From: a bacterium
GTDB lineage: Bacteria > Planctomycetota > UBA1135 > UBA2386
Assembly: GCA_030432695.1 (NCBI GenBank)
Contig: JAUILN010000021.1
Location: 101,936 to 165,935 of the forward strand
Direction: 5' to 3'
DNA length: 64,000 bases
Shown: in pieces, positions 44,001-52,682 of the stretch
How the letters are laid out: each line of letters starts with the position of its first letter
Numbering within the stretch: the stretch's first letter is position 1
Program-made: the position numbers and the translations under genes
Notes under the pieces: generated by a model
Database searches by the model: none
What the model was told of the DNA's origin: nothing
The model's input: only the letters and a program-made list of their open reading frames with translations

Positions 44001-45136
44001 AGGTCCGGCACCACGAAAGACCCGTCGCCGGCGACCGGCACGGTGAGCAGGGGCTCGCCCTCGACCTTCAGCAGCAGCGACGACTTGCGCGCCGCATCGA
44101 GCTTCGCGGTCATCTCCATGATCGACGCCAGCGAGGTGCGCTGGTCGGTCGGGCTGCCGCGATGGACCTCGAGGACCGCGCCGTCGAGCGGCACGTCGGG
44201 GCGGGTCTCCACGCGGCCGCTGAGCTGCCAGATCGGTCCGTCGTCGGGATCGGCTCCGCGTCCGACCTCGACCCGGTCGCCGGTGCCCGAGCTGGCCGTA
44301 CGGGGATCGCCCTCGTTGCCTCGGGTCGCCGCAGCGGTGCGCGGATCGCCGGCGTTCGGGCCGGGGTCCGCCTGCCGGGTCTCGGGATCCGGCCAGAGTG
44401 TCCAGGTGAGCGCGGCGACGATCAGCAACGCGGCCGCTCCGGTCAGGATCTTCTTCATCAGCAGAATGCTCGTGATCACGGTCAGACCGCCGGCGCCGGC
44501 GGCGACTGCGGTCTTGGTCGTGGCGTGGGTGAGGACCGCCTCGCGGACCGCGGCGAGTCCGCGGGTCGGGACGGCCCAGAGGGCGAGGCCGGTGGCGAGG
44601 CCGGCGGGCAGCACGTCGCGCAGCTTCTCGAGGCCGCGCACCAACTGGGTGCGCACCGTGCCGGCCGGTCGCCGCAGCGCGTGCGCGATCTCCGGAGTCT
44701 GCATGCCGTGCTTCAGGCGCAGCACCAACACCGGTCGGTAGGCTTCGGGGATCCGGTCGATCGCCTCGTCGAGGGCGGCGTCGAACTCGGCGGTCTTCAG
44801 GCCGGCCAGCGGGTCGCTGCCGGTCGCTGCCGGCTCGGGCAGCGCCGATTCGCCGGGCAGCGCGGTGCGGCGCTTGCGCTGCGCGTTGCGGGCGTGGTTG
44901 GTGAGGATGCCGACCAGCCAGGGCCGCAGTGGTCGGCCGTCCTCGAAGTCGTCCGCCTTCTCGATCGCGGTCACGAACGTCGCCTGGACCAGGTCCTCGG
45001 CGGCCGCCGCGTCGACCGCGAGGTGCATCGCCAGCCGCAGCAGGTGGGGGGCGACCGCGTCGTAGACCTCCGCCAGGGCCTCCGGCGAACCGGTGCTGCG
45101 GAAGGTCTGGAACGAGTGTTCGAGGGGGGAGGTCAT
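41012..45136 (-). CDS. Membrane-tethered ECF sigma factor fused to carboxypeptidase-regulatory-like repeats
   Basis: 1374 residues from ATG at 45136. Residues 20-90 are sigma region 2 (AAAEDLVQATFVTAIEKADDF, RPWLVGILTNHARN) and 118-175 region 4 (IDRIPEAYRPVLVLRLKHGM, TPEIAHALRRPAGTVRTQL). Hydrophobic stretches follow at 176-190 and 207-227, and a clear membrane helix at about 228-248 (KKILTGAAALLIVAALTW). The remaining 1100 residues are repeated beta domains of the carboxypeptidase-regulatory type (VRGRVIDTEGEPLADAGI, VAGRVVDADGVAVKGATV, IDGKVLDDETGEPIVGAVV and others). A cytoplasmic promoter-binding part is thus joined to a large outer domain. It is divergent from a second protein of the same plan. 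Confidence 0.88.
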   Translation of the reverse strand: MTSPLEHSFQTFRSTGSPEALAEVYDAVAPHLLRLAMHLAVDAAAAEDLVQATFVTAIEKADDFEDGRPLRPWLVGILTNHARNAQRKRRTALPGESALPEPAATGSDPLAGLKTAEFDAALDEAIDRIPEAYRPVLVLRLKHGMQTPEIAHALRRPAGTVRTQLVRGLEKLRDVLPAGLATGLALWAVPTRGLAAVREAVLTHATTKTAVAAGAGGLTVITSILLMKKILTGAAALLIVAALTWTLWPDPETRQADPGPNAGDPRTAAATRGNEGDPRTASSGTGDRVEVGRGADPDDGPIWQLSGRVETRPDVPLDGAVLEVHRGSPTDQRTSLASIMEMTAKLDAARKSSLLLKVEGEPLLTVPVAGDGSFVVPDLKTRHLRLVLRHRYYALTEAVPVHAHPDASAFDAGDLPTYCGGHIIGRVLGHNPPEGARISYSADPDPMLVLRDARAFLSHSLRGGGDDTLLDEDGRFEFDAVPPAPQVAVELRSDTHQGSAPALPLGAGETREVVVVLREAASMDVLVTDSVTGETIEGAAVRTLPLSVQGQFRLSRATRYAETGADGHAVVGGLDADTYRISVQCTDYLATSQDLVVAAGRRAEVAVALEKGPVIRGRVIDTEGEPLADAGIALIPKLEIPMVGDLSNFAGGTIGSIAGKKSKIRSEDDGSFAIGAPQRDSEWNVVAHCEGYVLGEPVPVTSLDEPVEIVMQRPGRVVGRVLDGTQGAKQFTARTVTTVFMMFERPTALVEIQDSEDGRFVLENVEPGTVTFRAESMFGGSTERSVTIEAGQELDLGDIVLEAPCRVAGRVVDADGVAVKGATVTRSVGGMMDHPMLAMFFDSRSTRTRADGTFELARVEPGVFAVQAHAEGHASGKSGRLRLESGESLDDLEIQLGRGGTVEGRLLLAPGMVLRDWQILATQEPQQNTLVTDPDEFGAFRFENLDPGRYQIQAMDVRSMSRMNTDLIRDLPLGGMPDIGKVMREMQDNVIIERARVQEGEVTTVELDGTDFEALGTTLRVTARTGGGNLQNGFVEVAIRDREGGEAIRISILEDGQLELDGLEPGVVQLQLRSGITMSPFGEPLLVEIDGKEEVVERVWDLPGGGIDGKVLDDETGEPIVGAVVRLIPEGRSREGQDRDPGFALSDRAGRFSFGGLQPGSYTILVDDQFAARGGDATARLEAIEVTQGQPVEGLVLRARRGAGLEVQVLNAMGQPVPRARLLVVDPNGTPLGSLAVTATNSSGEGWMAGLPNGKARVVAWADGLAPNVSEIRELDTHTRTRISITLEQGTEVQARVLDGRGEPLTGASVALKFAEGPWVPTALLGRIPGPDGVLDLGQLPPGPIRFAVTHPSARYEVERSVPRGNRTSLAIHP

Positions 45137-45262
45137 GGGCTGGCTCCCGGTGTCGTCGCGGCGGGGCCGGCGTGCGCCATGGATCCGGCCAAAATTCACC
45201 TCGCCCCCCTCGCGCCCGGGCGATCCCTCAAGGAATCCGCCGATCCGGTCGATCCCTGGCCC

Positions 45263-45607
45263 GTGAACGCGATTCAGGGATCGATCCGCGTGCTGCGGAC
45301 GTGGGATGCGCACCCGGCGCTCCATGAGACCGTCCAGAGGGAACTGACGGTGATCCGCGGGATCGCCCGGGGATCGGGTCTCTGCTGCATCTCCGAACCA
45401 CCCCAGGAGCCGTTCGCCGTCGCGCCGGATCTCTGTCTGCTGTTCGAGTTCGCCGACTGCGCGGCGCTGCTGGCCTGGACCGACCTGCCCGACGTCCACG
45501 CCTGGTCGGCCCGGCTGCAGGCTCTGGTGATGCGGGATGCGCAGCGGATCCTGTCGGGGGTCGCGGCCGAGGGCGCGGCGGAGCGCCCGCTGGTCGCGGT
45601 TGGTTGA
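45263..45607 (+). CDS. Possible small cytoplasmic protein between the two sigma fusions
   Basis: 114 residues if started at GTG 45263; ATG at 45179 would add 28 residues that look less protein-like. The chain reads as one alpha/beta domain (IQGSIRVLRTWDAHPALHE, LCLLFEFADCAALLAW, VHAWSARLQALVM), somewhat like a dimeric antibiotic-biosynthesis-monooxygenase barrel, but no signature is decisive. No Shine-Dalgarno is evident. It occupies most of the 570-base space between the divergent sigma-fusion genes. It may be a real gene or a chance open frame. Confidence 0.4.
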   Translation: MNAIQGSIRVLRTWDAHPALHETVQRELTVIRGIARGSGLCCISEPPQEPFAVAPDLCLLFEFADCAALLAWTDLPDVHAWSARLQALVMRDAQRILSGVAAEGAAERPLVAVG

Positions 45608-45706
45608 CCTGCGGGCGCGCGCGATCGATCGTCGGGATCCGCTCGCGGCTCAGGGCCGCCCCGAATTCCGGGGTGGGATCCATGGCGGGCGACCACTCGA
45701 CCTCCG

Positions 45707-48646
45707 ATGGCCGATCGCATCGCGCAGTGGACCGAGAACGCCGGCTGGGTGCGCGGGTTGGCCCGGCACCTGGTCTCCGACCCCCATGGTGCCGACGACG
45801 TCGCGCAGGAGGCGCTGGTCGCCGCGCTCGATGCCGGTCGCGCCGAGCCCGCCTGGCTGAGGGGTGTCGTGCGGCTGCTCGCCGCGAACCGTCGGCGGGC
45901 GGCGCGGCGGCGGGAGGACCGTGAGCGGCTCGTCGCGGCGCGGCGCGATGGACTCGTTCCCCCGGTTGCCGACACGGTGGCGCGCGTTGAGCAGGAGCGC
46001 CTGCTCGTCGACGCGGTGATGACGCTGGAGCAGCCGTTCCGCGACGTGGTGCTGCTGCGCTACTTCGACGACCTGGCCCCACGTGAGATCGCGCGGCGAC
46101 TCGGGGTGCCGGTCGCGACGGTGCACAGCCGGCTCGGGCGGGCGGTGGCGCGACTGCGGGAGCGGTTGGACCGGGCGCACGGTGGCGACCGGCGAAGGTG
46201 GGTCACGGCGCTGGGGCCGCTGGTCGGGGCTGGAGCCAGGCCAGGCGCTGGAGTGGCCGCAGTGGTCGGTGTGGTCCTGATGAACAAGTTGCTGTTGGCC
46301 GGCGCGGCCGTGGTCTTGGCTGCATTGGTCTGGTGGGCGGCGGCGAGTTCCCGAGGCGTGGAGGGCGGGCAGCCACGGATCGAGGTACCGGTCGTCGCGG
46401 AACAGAGCGGTTCGGACGGGGACCTCGACGGTCTCGACGATCAGGTCCCGGGGCGTCGTGAGGTCGTGGCGCAGCAAGGCGCGCCCGGATCCACCGTGGC
46501 CCCGGTCGAGTCCGGGGCGGACGCGATCCGTCTGGTCCAGGTCGTCGATGGCCAGAGCGGCATGCCGCTCCCCGAAGCCGAGGTGCATCGCCTCCGACCC
46601 GACCTGCAGTTCCAGCGGCGCCGGCAGCTCGATCGCTGGCGCGAGGGCTTCATCCTCGATCAGTGTTTCGAGTTCGGGGACCGCGTCGAACTCGATGACG
46701 CGGCGTGCTTCGCGGTTGCCGATCCGGCGACCTCCAGCCTCTGGGGGGCCCGGTTCGGCGAGCTGCGCGGCTTCTTGGCTCCACGGAGCAGAGGGGTCGC
46801 GGAGCAACCGGGCGCGACGGTCCGGCTGGCGCTGATGCCGTTCCGGACCTGGTCGGTGCGGGTGCAGGACGAAGCCGGGCGTCCCGTTGCCGGAGTCCCG
46901 GTAGCCCTCTGCGTGGACCGGCGCGGGATGCTCTTCAACCAGACCATCGAGCGCACGCGGGCGGCTGATGGGATTGCCGAACTGCGCTTCGTCGCGCTGC
47001 CCGGCCTCACGATTCCAGGGGCTCTCGCGGTCCGGTTGTGGTTTCCGGGCGCGCCGACCGACGCAGTTCCCATTCGCCAAGACGCGGCTCCGGGCGAAGA
47101 CGTCGTGCTGACTTGTCCGCCACTCGGCTCGGCGCGAGTCGAGGTGCGAATCGACACGATCACCACGCGTGCAGCAGGCGACGTGCTCCGGGTCGTGCTG
47201 GATGACGGCGCGGAGCGTCACGGGCTCGATACCTTCGATGCGCTGTTGGAAGACGGCGTCGCGTCGTTCGATCCGGTCGCCGCAACGGAGGGCCTGAGTC
47301 TCCGCGCGCAGGTCGTGGCGCTCAGCGCGACCGACGTCCGTGCTCCCACCCGAGAACTGGCGGTGCTCCGTGGGCCGGGGCCGTCGCGTCCAGGCCAGCA
47401 GGTGGTGCTGCGGGACTCCGAGACGCGCTATGAGGTCCGGATGCGATTGCTCTGCGGTGAGCGAGGGACCGCCGAGCCACTGCGGAACGAAGCGGTGCAT
47501 CGCTGGCTGCTCCCGCAGGAGGACCCCAGCGCGTGGAACGAACGGACCGACGGGGCAGGCGTCCTGCGCGCACCGCTCGATCCGGCTTTGGTCGAGGAAG
47601 ACGCTGAGGACGGTGCCGAGCCCCGCTCGCTCCGCATCCGCCTGGAGGAAGGCCCGCAGAGCGAGCGTACGGTGCCGATCCCGGACCACGTCGTGGCGGC
47701 CGCGCGTGCCCAGGCAGGAGGGCCGGACGGAAGCGTGGTGGTCCTCGACCTGGGTGACGTGTACTTCCCGGCATCCCGGGTCTTCGCGCGAGGCGTGGTG
47801 GTCGACCGGGAGGGCCGACCGGTCGTCGGCGTGTTCGCGCGCCTCGGCTCGCTGGTTCGACGCGGCACTGGATCCAGCCCGAGCTACCAGCCGGTTCCCG
47901 GCATGCCGGGTGGAGTGACCGACGCCGAGGGCCGCTTCGAGGTCGTCGGGACCGTCGACAGCCTGACCGGCCTCGACGCGCCGGGATCGCTGTGGATGAC
48001 CGTTCTCGGTGACGATCGTTGGTCGTGCGCGCCGCGCGCGGTCACGGACCCGATGAACGTGGTCCTGGTGGTCGACCGACTCGGGGGACTGGCCGGCCAC
48101 GTCGCGCTCGAGTCGGCCGACGCGTTCACCTCGCTGCGGGTCGAGCTGTTCCCTCCGGGGACCCGGTCAGCGGGTTCGTCCGCAGCCACGGTCGCCGCCT
48201 CGGGCGCACGAAGCGGGACGGCCGAGGCGGTCGGCTCGTGGGGTCGGAATGCACCGCTCGAGGTCGATGGTTCTTTCGCCATGTCCGGTGTGCCGCCGGG
48301 CCGGTGTGCGCTCCGCGTGCTGCTGCCGGGCGGTCGAGAGGTCGCGCGCGTGCACGAGCTCACCGTGGAGGGTGGGGTGGTCGCGCGCCCCGCGGCCCTC
48401 GATCCGCTCGATCTCCGCGGTCGGGTCCTCGAACTCGCTCTCGACGTGAGGAACGAGGCGGGCGAGCGCGTGGACGCCACGGTCTCGATCCCACGCTGGG
48501 CCGGCTCGATCGGTCGCAGCGACATGCCAGTGCTCCTGAGGCCGGAGGAGCGGCGGATCCTGCTTACCGCGGACGGCTACGTGACGGCCGACATCGACGT
48601 CGAACCTCCGAAGCAGACCGTCGTCCTGAGCCGCGCGCGGCGCTGA
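45707..48646 (+). CDS. Second membrane-tethered ECF sigma factor fused to a large extracytoplasmic region
   Basis: 979 residues from ATG at 45707. Sigma region 2 lies at about 10-65 (DPHGADDVAQEALVAALDAG, WLRGVVRLLAANRRR) and region 4 at about 100-155 (LEQPFRDVVLLRYFDDLAPREIA, RRLGVPVATVHSRLGRAV). A membrane helix at about 193-213 (NKLLLAGAAVVLAALVWWAA) has the same M-(K/N)-K entry as in the neighbouring fusion. The outer 760 residues contain carboxypeptidase-regulatory-like segments (VRVQDEAGRPVAGVPVAL, FARGVVVDREGRPVVGVFAR, SFAMSGVPPGRCALRV). Divergent orientation and identical plan suggest a duplicated regulatory pair. Its stop directly abuts the stop of the next, convergent gene. Confidence 0.87.
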   Translation: MADRIAQWTENAGWVRGLARHLVSDPHGADDVAQEALVAALDAGRAEPAWLRGVVRLLAANRRRAARRREDRERLVAARRDGLVPPVADTVARVEQERLLVDAVMTLEQPFRDVVLLRYFDDLAPREIARRLGVPVATVHSRLGRAVARLRERLDRAHGGDRRRWVTALGPLVGAGARPGAGVAAVVGVVLMNKLLLAGAAVVLAALVWWAAASSRGVEGGQPRIEVPVVAEQSGSDGDLDGLDDQVPGRREVVAQQGAPGSTVAPVESGADAIRLVQVVDGQSGMPLPEAEVHRLRPDLQFQRRRQLDRWREGFILDQCFEFGDRVELDDAACFAVADPATSSLWGARFGELRGFLAPRSRGVAEQPGATVRLALMPFRTWSVRVQDEAGRPVAGVPVALCVDRRGMLFNQTIERTRAADGIAELRFVALPGLTIPGALAVRLWFPGAPTDAVPIRQDAAPGEDVVLTCPPLGSARVEVRIDTITTRAAGDVLRVVLDDGAERHGLDTFDALLEDGVASFDPVAATEGLSLRAQVVALSATDVRAPTRELAVLRGPGPSRPGQQVVLRDSETRYEVRMRLLCGERGTAEPLRNEAVHRWLLPQEDPSAWNERTDGAGVLRAPLDPALVEEDAEDGAEPRSLRIRLEEGPQSERTVPIPDHVVAAARAQAGGPDGSVVVLDLGDVYFPASRVFARGVVVDREGRPVVGVFARLGSLVRRGTGSSPSYQPVPGMPGGVTDAEGRFEVVGTVDSLTGLDAPGSLWMTVLGDDRWSCAPRAVTDPMNVVLVVDRLGGLAGHVALESADAFTSLRVELFPPGTRSAGSSAATVAASGARSGTAEAVGSWGRNAPLEVDGSFAMSGVPPGRCALRVLLPGGREVARVHELTVEGGVVARPAALDPLDLRGRVLELALDVRNEAGERVDATVSIPRWAGSIGRSDMPVLLRPEERRILLTADGYVTADIDVEPPKQTVVLSRARR

Positions 48647-49804
48647 TCAGCGCACCAGCCGTCGGATCGCGTCGCGCACCGTCGACGCCGAACCGGTCAG
48701 CACCACGACCTCCGCGCCGAGCTTGCGGAGTTCGATCTCGTCGAGCGTGGGCCAGCCTCGCAGCGCGGCCAGTTCCTCCAGGCCCGGATCGCGGAACCAC
48801 CAGGTGATCACCGGGCGGTCGTCGGTGGGTTGGCCTTCGAGGAGGGTGCGCGGGTGCACGAAGCGCGGCGAGTCGGTGGGGCGGTTGAGGTCCCAGAACT
48901 CGATCGGCGCGTCGCCGGTGATGCCGTGGACCACGGCGTCGTGGCCCGCGGCGAGGCCGAGGATGCGCAGTAGGACGAGGGTCCGCTCGCGCGGTGCTTC
49001 GACCGAACCGACCACCTGGGCGCGCGGCGAGCCGTGTACTCCGTCGAAGCCGATGTCGCGGCCGAGGACCCGGCCGGCCAGCTCGGCGAGCGCCTTGAAG
49101 TCGAGGTCGTCGGGGCGGCTGCCGTGGACGCGCACCAGCTCCCCGTCGATCGTCAGGTCGATCGGGTGCAGGCGGTGGCGTTCGGCGTCGGGGCGCAGGT
49201 CGAGATGACGCGCGAGGGGCATCACCGCGTCGAGGACGCTGGGTGGGCCTTCGAGCAGCACGGCGCCCATGTCGCTGCGTGGCGTGCAGCGCAGGCCGGT
49301 GGTCAGCGGGTCGAACAGGAGTTCGAGGTCGCGCGCCAGATCGCGGGCGCTGCGGTGTTGCAGCAGCAGGAAGCGCGCGGTGTCGGGTTGGCGATGGAGG
49401 AGCGGCAGCTCGTTACCGTCTTCGAGGACGCGCAGACCGTGCATCGACGATGCGTTCGCGTTCTCGAGCGATGCGGCGCCCTCGAAGCGCGCGTCGAGCA
49501 GGGCCGGGCGGCCGCGGCGCGCGAGCTCCTCGACCAGGCCTTGGAGTTCGGCCAACGGCAGGATCAGGTTGCCCGCGAGCCGGATCGGGACCGCGCCGGT
49601 GGATGCTGCCGGAGGCGGCAGATCGGCGAGTCTCGCCAGGGCGCCGAGCGACACTCGGGATCCCGGTCGCGCCTCGATCGACACCAGGTCCGCGACCATT
49701 CCGAGGCGTTCGAACTCCGCGAGCGGCGCCTGGGCAGCAGTGGATGCGAAGCCCGTGCCCAGGAGCGTGGCGGGCAGGAGCAGGCGGACGAGGTTACGGG
49801 GCAC
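48647..49804 (-). CDS. Exported protein with secretin N-domain-like region
   Basis: 385 residues from GTG at 49804, preceded by GGAGGTCCG, a strong ribosome binding site. After a signal peptide ending near STAAQ, the middle shows FLLLQHRSARDLARDLELL followed by MGAVLLEGPPSVLDAVMPLARHLD, the strand-helix pattern of secretin N1/N2 domains (GspD/PilQ family). The outer-membrane barrel domain is lacking. It could act as a periplasmic partner or simply reuse the fold. The stop touches that of the sigma fusion on the other strand with no gap. Confidence 0.6.
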   Translation of the reverse strand: MPRNLVRLLLPATLLGTGFASTAAQAPLAEFERLGMVADLVSIEARPGSRVSLGALARLADLPPPAASTGAVPIRLAGNLILPLAELQGLVEELARRGRPALLDARFEGAASLENANASSMHGLRVLEDGNELPLLHRQPDTARFLLLQHRSARDLARDLELLFDPLTTGLRCTPRSDMGAVLLEGPPSVLDAVMPLARHLDLRPDAERHRLHPIDLTIDGELVRVHGSRPDDLDFKALAELAGRVLGRDIGFDGVHGSPRAQVVGSVEAPRERTLVLLRILGLAAGHDAVVHGITGDAPIEFWDLNRPTDSPRFVHPRTLLEGQPTDDRPVITWWFRDPGLEELAALRGWPTLDEIELRKLGAEVVVLTGSASTVRDAIRRLVR

Positions 49805-49949
49805 GAGCGGACCTCCGGACGGGATCGGCGGCGTCGGACGGGCAGGAGCTGCGTGTTCTTCCGGGTGAATCGCCCGGAGGAGTCGTGCGACTCCCTGCCC
49901 TCGCGCGGCGGTCTACGGCCTGGTCGATCCCCTTGCGGGAAGCCCCGCC

Positions 49950-50279
49950 TCAATCGTCATCGTCGTCGCGCTGCTTCATGGCCTGGAGCTCGGCGCGCAG
50001 TTGCAGCAGTCGGATCTTGGCCTCCTGGAGTTCGATCTCGGCGTCCACGACGTCGATCGAGGGCGCCGCTGCGGCGTTGGCGAGGCCGCGGACCTGGTCG
50101 AGCTTCTGCTCACGCAGCACGACGACGCGCTCCGCCGCCTGAACCTTTTCGGCCAGGAGCGGCTCCGTGGAGCGCGGGAGCGAAGGGACGCCGGTCGCCG
50201 AGTTGCCGATCGCCGCCACGCAGGACGGCAGGATCAGCAGCAGGAGCGCGAGCGACGACGAGAGGATGGTTGTCTTCAT
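49950..50279 (-). CDS. Small coiled-coil lipoprotein
   Basis: 109 residues. The signal sequence ends in LPSC, a lipobox, so Cys20 should be lipidated. The mature part is mostly one helix with heptad spacing (VVVLREQKLDQVRGLANAA, VDAEIELQEAKIRLLQLRAELQAM) and ends in five aspartates. Function unknown. An antiparallel or trimeric envelope coiled coil, as in the Lpp or TolC-partner type, is conceivable. It lies between the secretin-N-like gene and the DPP-IV gene on the same strand. Confidence 0.7.
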   Translation of the reverse strand: MKTTILSSSLALLLLILPSCVAAIGNSATGVPSLPRSTEPLLAEKVQAAERVVVLREQKLDQVRGLANAAAAPSIDVVDAEIELQEAKIRLLQLRAELQAMKQRDDDDD

Positions 50280-50404
50280 GGTTGGTTTCGTGGGCGGCCC
50301 CGATCTACGGGCGCGTCCAGTGGCCGCATGCAGCGGCGCGCCGTCGCGGGGTTTCGCGCCCGGGCGAACCTCACAGGCCTCGCCGGCTCACCGGTCTCTC
50401 CGGC

Positions 50405-52573
50405 TCACAGATACTTCCGCATGAACTCTTCGCGCAGCGCCTGCAGGTGCGGGCTACCGACCCCGTGCCGCGAGCGCGGGTAGATCATCATCTCGAAGTT
50501 CATCTTGCCGGCCTTCTGCAGCTCGTCGACGAACATCACCGCGTTCTGCAGGTGGACGTTGTCGTCCATCGTGCCGTGCACGATCAGCAGTTGGCCGGTC
50601 AGGTCCTTGGCCGCCTTCACCACCGACGACGCCGCGTAGCCCTCCGGGTTGTGCTGCGGCGTGGCCATGTAGCGCTCGGTGTAGATCGTGTCGTACAGCT
50701 CCCAGTCGTAGACGCCCGCGCCGGCGATGCCGCAGCGGAACTTCTTGCTGTGGGTCAGCGCGAAGGCGGTCATGAAGCCGCCGTAGCTCCAGCCGGTGAT
50801 CCCGACCCGCGACGCGTCGGCCCACTCGTTCTTGCAGATCCAGTCGACCGCGTCCTCGATATCCTTCAGCTCCTGCACGCCGAACTGGCGGTAGCACTGC
50901 TTGGTGTACTTCATCCCGCGCCCGCTGGCCGAGCGCACGTTGACCTGCAGCAGGACGTACCAGTCCGACGGCCGCGACGGCCGGAAGCTGTCGCGGATCG
51001 TCGGCGCATCGGGGCCGGAATAGGTGTTGATCCAGACCGGGTAGGTCTTGGACGGGTCGAAGCCGGAGGGCAGCGTGTAGGCGACGTCGAGGATCTCGCC
51101 GTCGCGCGCCTCGATCTGCTCGTGGACCGGCAGGTTCAGGCCCTCGGGCGCCGAACGCGCGGCCAGCTTGCGGACACCCTCGGTGGGGTTGGCGACGCTG
51201 CGCAGCCACACCTCGCCGGGGTTCGACATCGTCTGCCAGGTGTCGACGAACAGCGTGCCGTCGCCGTTGAGCTGGATGCTGTGGCTGGCCTTCTCGGGCG
51301 TCAGCAGGGTCTGCGCCGAACCGTCGAGCTTCGCGTGCCACGCCGACGCGCCGATCGCATAGCCGGGCTGCGTCCCGGTGACGATGACCTCGCCCTTGGC
51401 CTCGTCGAGGCGCGCGATGCCGCCCATCTCCCATTCCCCGTGGGTCACGGTCGCCAGCAGCTTGCCGTTGCGGTCGTAGCGATACAGGTGCTTGAAGCCG
51501 GTGCGCTCGCTCTCCCAGAGGAACGAGCCGTCGTCGAGCCAGCGCGGCATCGGCAGCCGGTTCACCCAGCCGTCGTCGCAGGTCTCGCGGAGCACGGTGC
51601 GCACCGAGCCATCGGCGGGGTTCGCGAACACCAGGTCGAGCCAGGTCTGCTCGCGGTCCTGCACCATGAAGACGCACCGGTCGGCCTCGGGCGTCCAGTC
51701 GACGCGGACGATCAGGATCTCGTCGCTGGCCGGATAGGCGGAGAGGTCGATCGCGACGCTCTTGCCATCGCCCGGGTTGGTCACGTGCAGCGACGCGCGC
51801 GGGTTGATCGTGCCGGCCTTCGGGTACTTGAGCAGCTCGACCTCGAGGGTCTTCTCGGTGTGGTCGATCACCGTGAAGGTGTCGACGCCGCTCTCCTCGA
51901 TGCGCAGGAAGGCCAGGTGCGCGCCGTCCGGCGACCACCAGGTGGCCTCGAAGTCGAAGCGGCCGTAGACCTCTTCCTGGTACACCCAGTCGAGTTCGCC
52001 GTAGAACAGGTCTTCGCTGCCATCGGTGGAGACCTCGAAGGTCTTGCCGTCGGCCAATCGGGTGACCTTCAGGTCGTAGCCGTCGAGGTAGCTGACCGCG
52101 CTGCCGTTCGGCGCGAGGTCGAAGCGGCGGACGCCGGCGAGTCCCTCGGCGACCTTGCGCGCCTCGCCGCCCTCCGACCACGCCCACAGCACGCCGTCGA
52201 TCACCAGCGCGGCGTGCGCTCCGTCGGCGGTGATCTCCAGGCCGGGGTCCTCGATCGGCTGGCGTGGCAGGGTGCTGCGCGCGCGGGTGCCCGACAGGAC
52301 CGTCCGCGGGATCTCCTTGCCGTAGGCCGCCGCGAAGGCCTGCACCGCGGCGGCGCGGGGGTCGGCTGCGGGAGCCGCCGGCGCGACAGGCGCGACCTCG
52401 CTGAGGTCGGTCGGATCGACGAACTTGTCGCCGACCTGCAGGGTCCGGCCATCGGCGGCCCACTCGATGCCCGAGCCACCGCGGCGGCCAGGACGCTGGG
52501 CGTCGAGCGGGGTGGCGACGAGGGCCAGCGCGAGGCCGGCGAGGAGGGTGGACGGCGCGAGGAGTCGGGTCAT
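50405..52573 (-). CDS. S9 family prolyl oligopeptidase, dipeptidyl peptidase IV type
   Basis: 722 residues. The signal peptide ends near LDAQ. A beta-propeller domain (about 40-460) is followed by an alpha/beta-hydrolase with the complete triad: Ser in GWSYGGFMTAF near 594, Asp in GTMDDNVH near 669 and His in SRHGVG near 703. LDWVYQEEVYGRFDFEATWWSPDG is the DPP-IV segment with the paired Glu that binds the free N-terminus of the substrate. The enzyme probably removes X-Pro dipeptides from peptides in the periplasm or medium. Intact length, no frameshift. Confidence 0.93.
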   Translation of the reverse strand: MTRLLAPSTLLAGLALALVATPLDAQRPGRRGGSGIEWAADGRTLQVGDKFVDPTDLSEVAPVAPAAPAADPRAAAVQAFAAAYGKEIPRTVLSGTRARSTLPRQPIEDPGLEITADGAHAALVIDGVLWAWSEGGEARKVAEGLAGVRRFDLAPNGSAVSYLDGYDLKVTRLADGKTFEVSTDGSEDLFYGELDWVYQEEVYGRFDFEATWWSPDGAHLAFLRIEESGVDTFTVIDHTEKTLEVELLKYPKAGTINPRASLHVTNPGDGKSVAIDLSAYPASDEILIVRVDWTPEADRCVFMVQDREQTWLDLVFANPADGSVRTVLRETCDDGWVNRLPMPRWLDDGSFLWESERTGFKHLYRYDRNGKLLATVTHGEWEMGGIARLDEAKGEVIVTGTQPGYAIGASAWHAKLDGSAQTLLTPEKASHSIQLNGDGTLFVDTWQTMSNPGEVWLRSVANPTEGVRKLAARSAPEGLNLPVHEQIEARDGEILDVAYTLPSGFDPSKTYPVWINTYSGPDAPTIRDSFRPSRPSDWYVLLQVNVRSASGRGMKYTKQCYRQFGVQELKDIEDAVDWICKNEWADASRVGITGWSYGGFMTAFALTHSKKFRCGIAGAGVYDWELYDTIYTERYMATPQHNPEGYAASSVVKAAKDLTGQLLIVHGTMDDNVHLQNAVMFVDELQKAGKMNFEMMIYPRSRHGVGSPHLQALREEFMRKYL

Positions 52574-52682
52574 CGGCGAGGTTCGCGGGATCAGGAGCCC
52601 GGGCGCAGGCGGCCGGGAGGGGCCGTTCTACGCGGACGGGGGCGCGGGTGCGAATGCCGGCTCGCCGCGCCTGATGTGCGGG

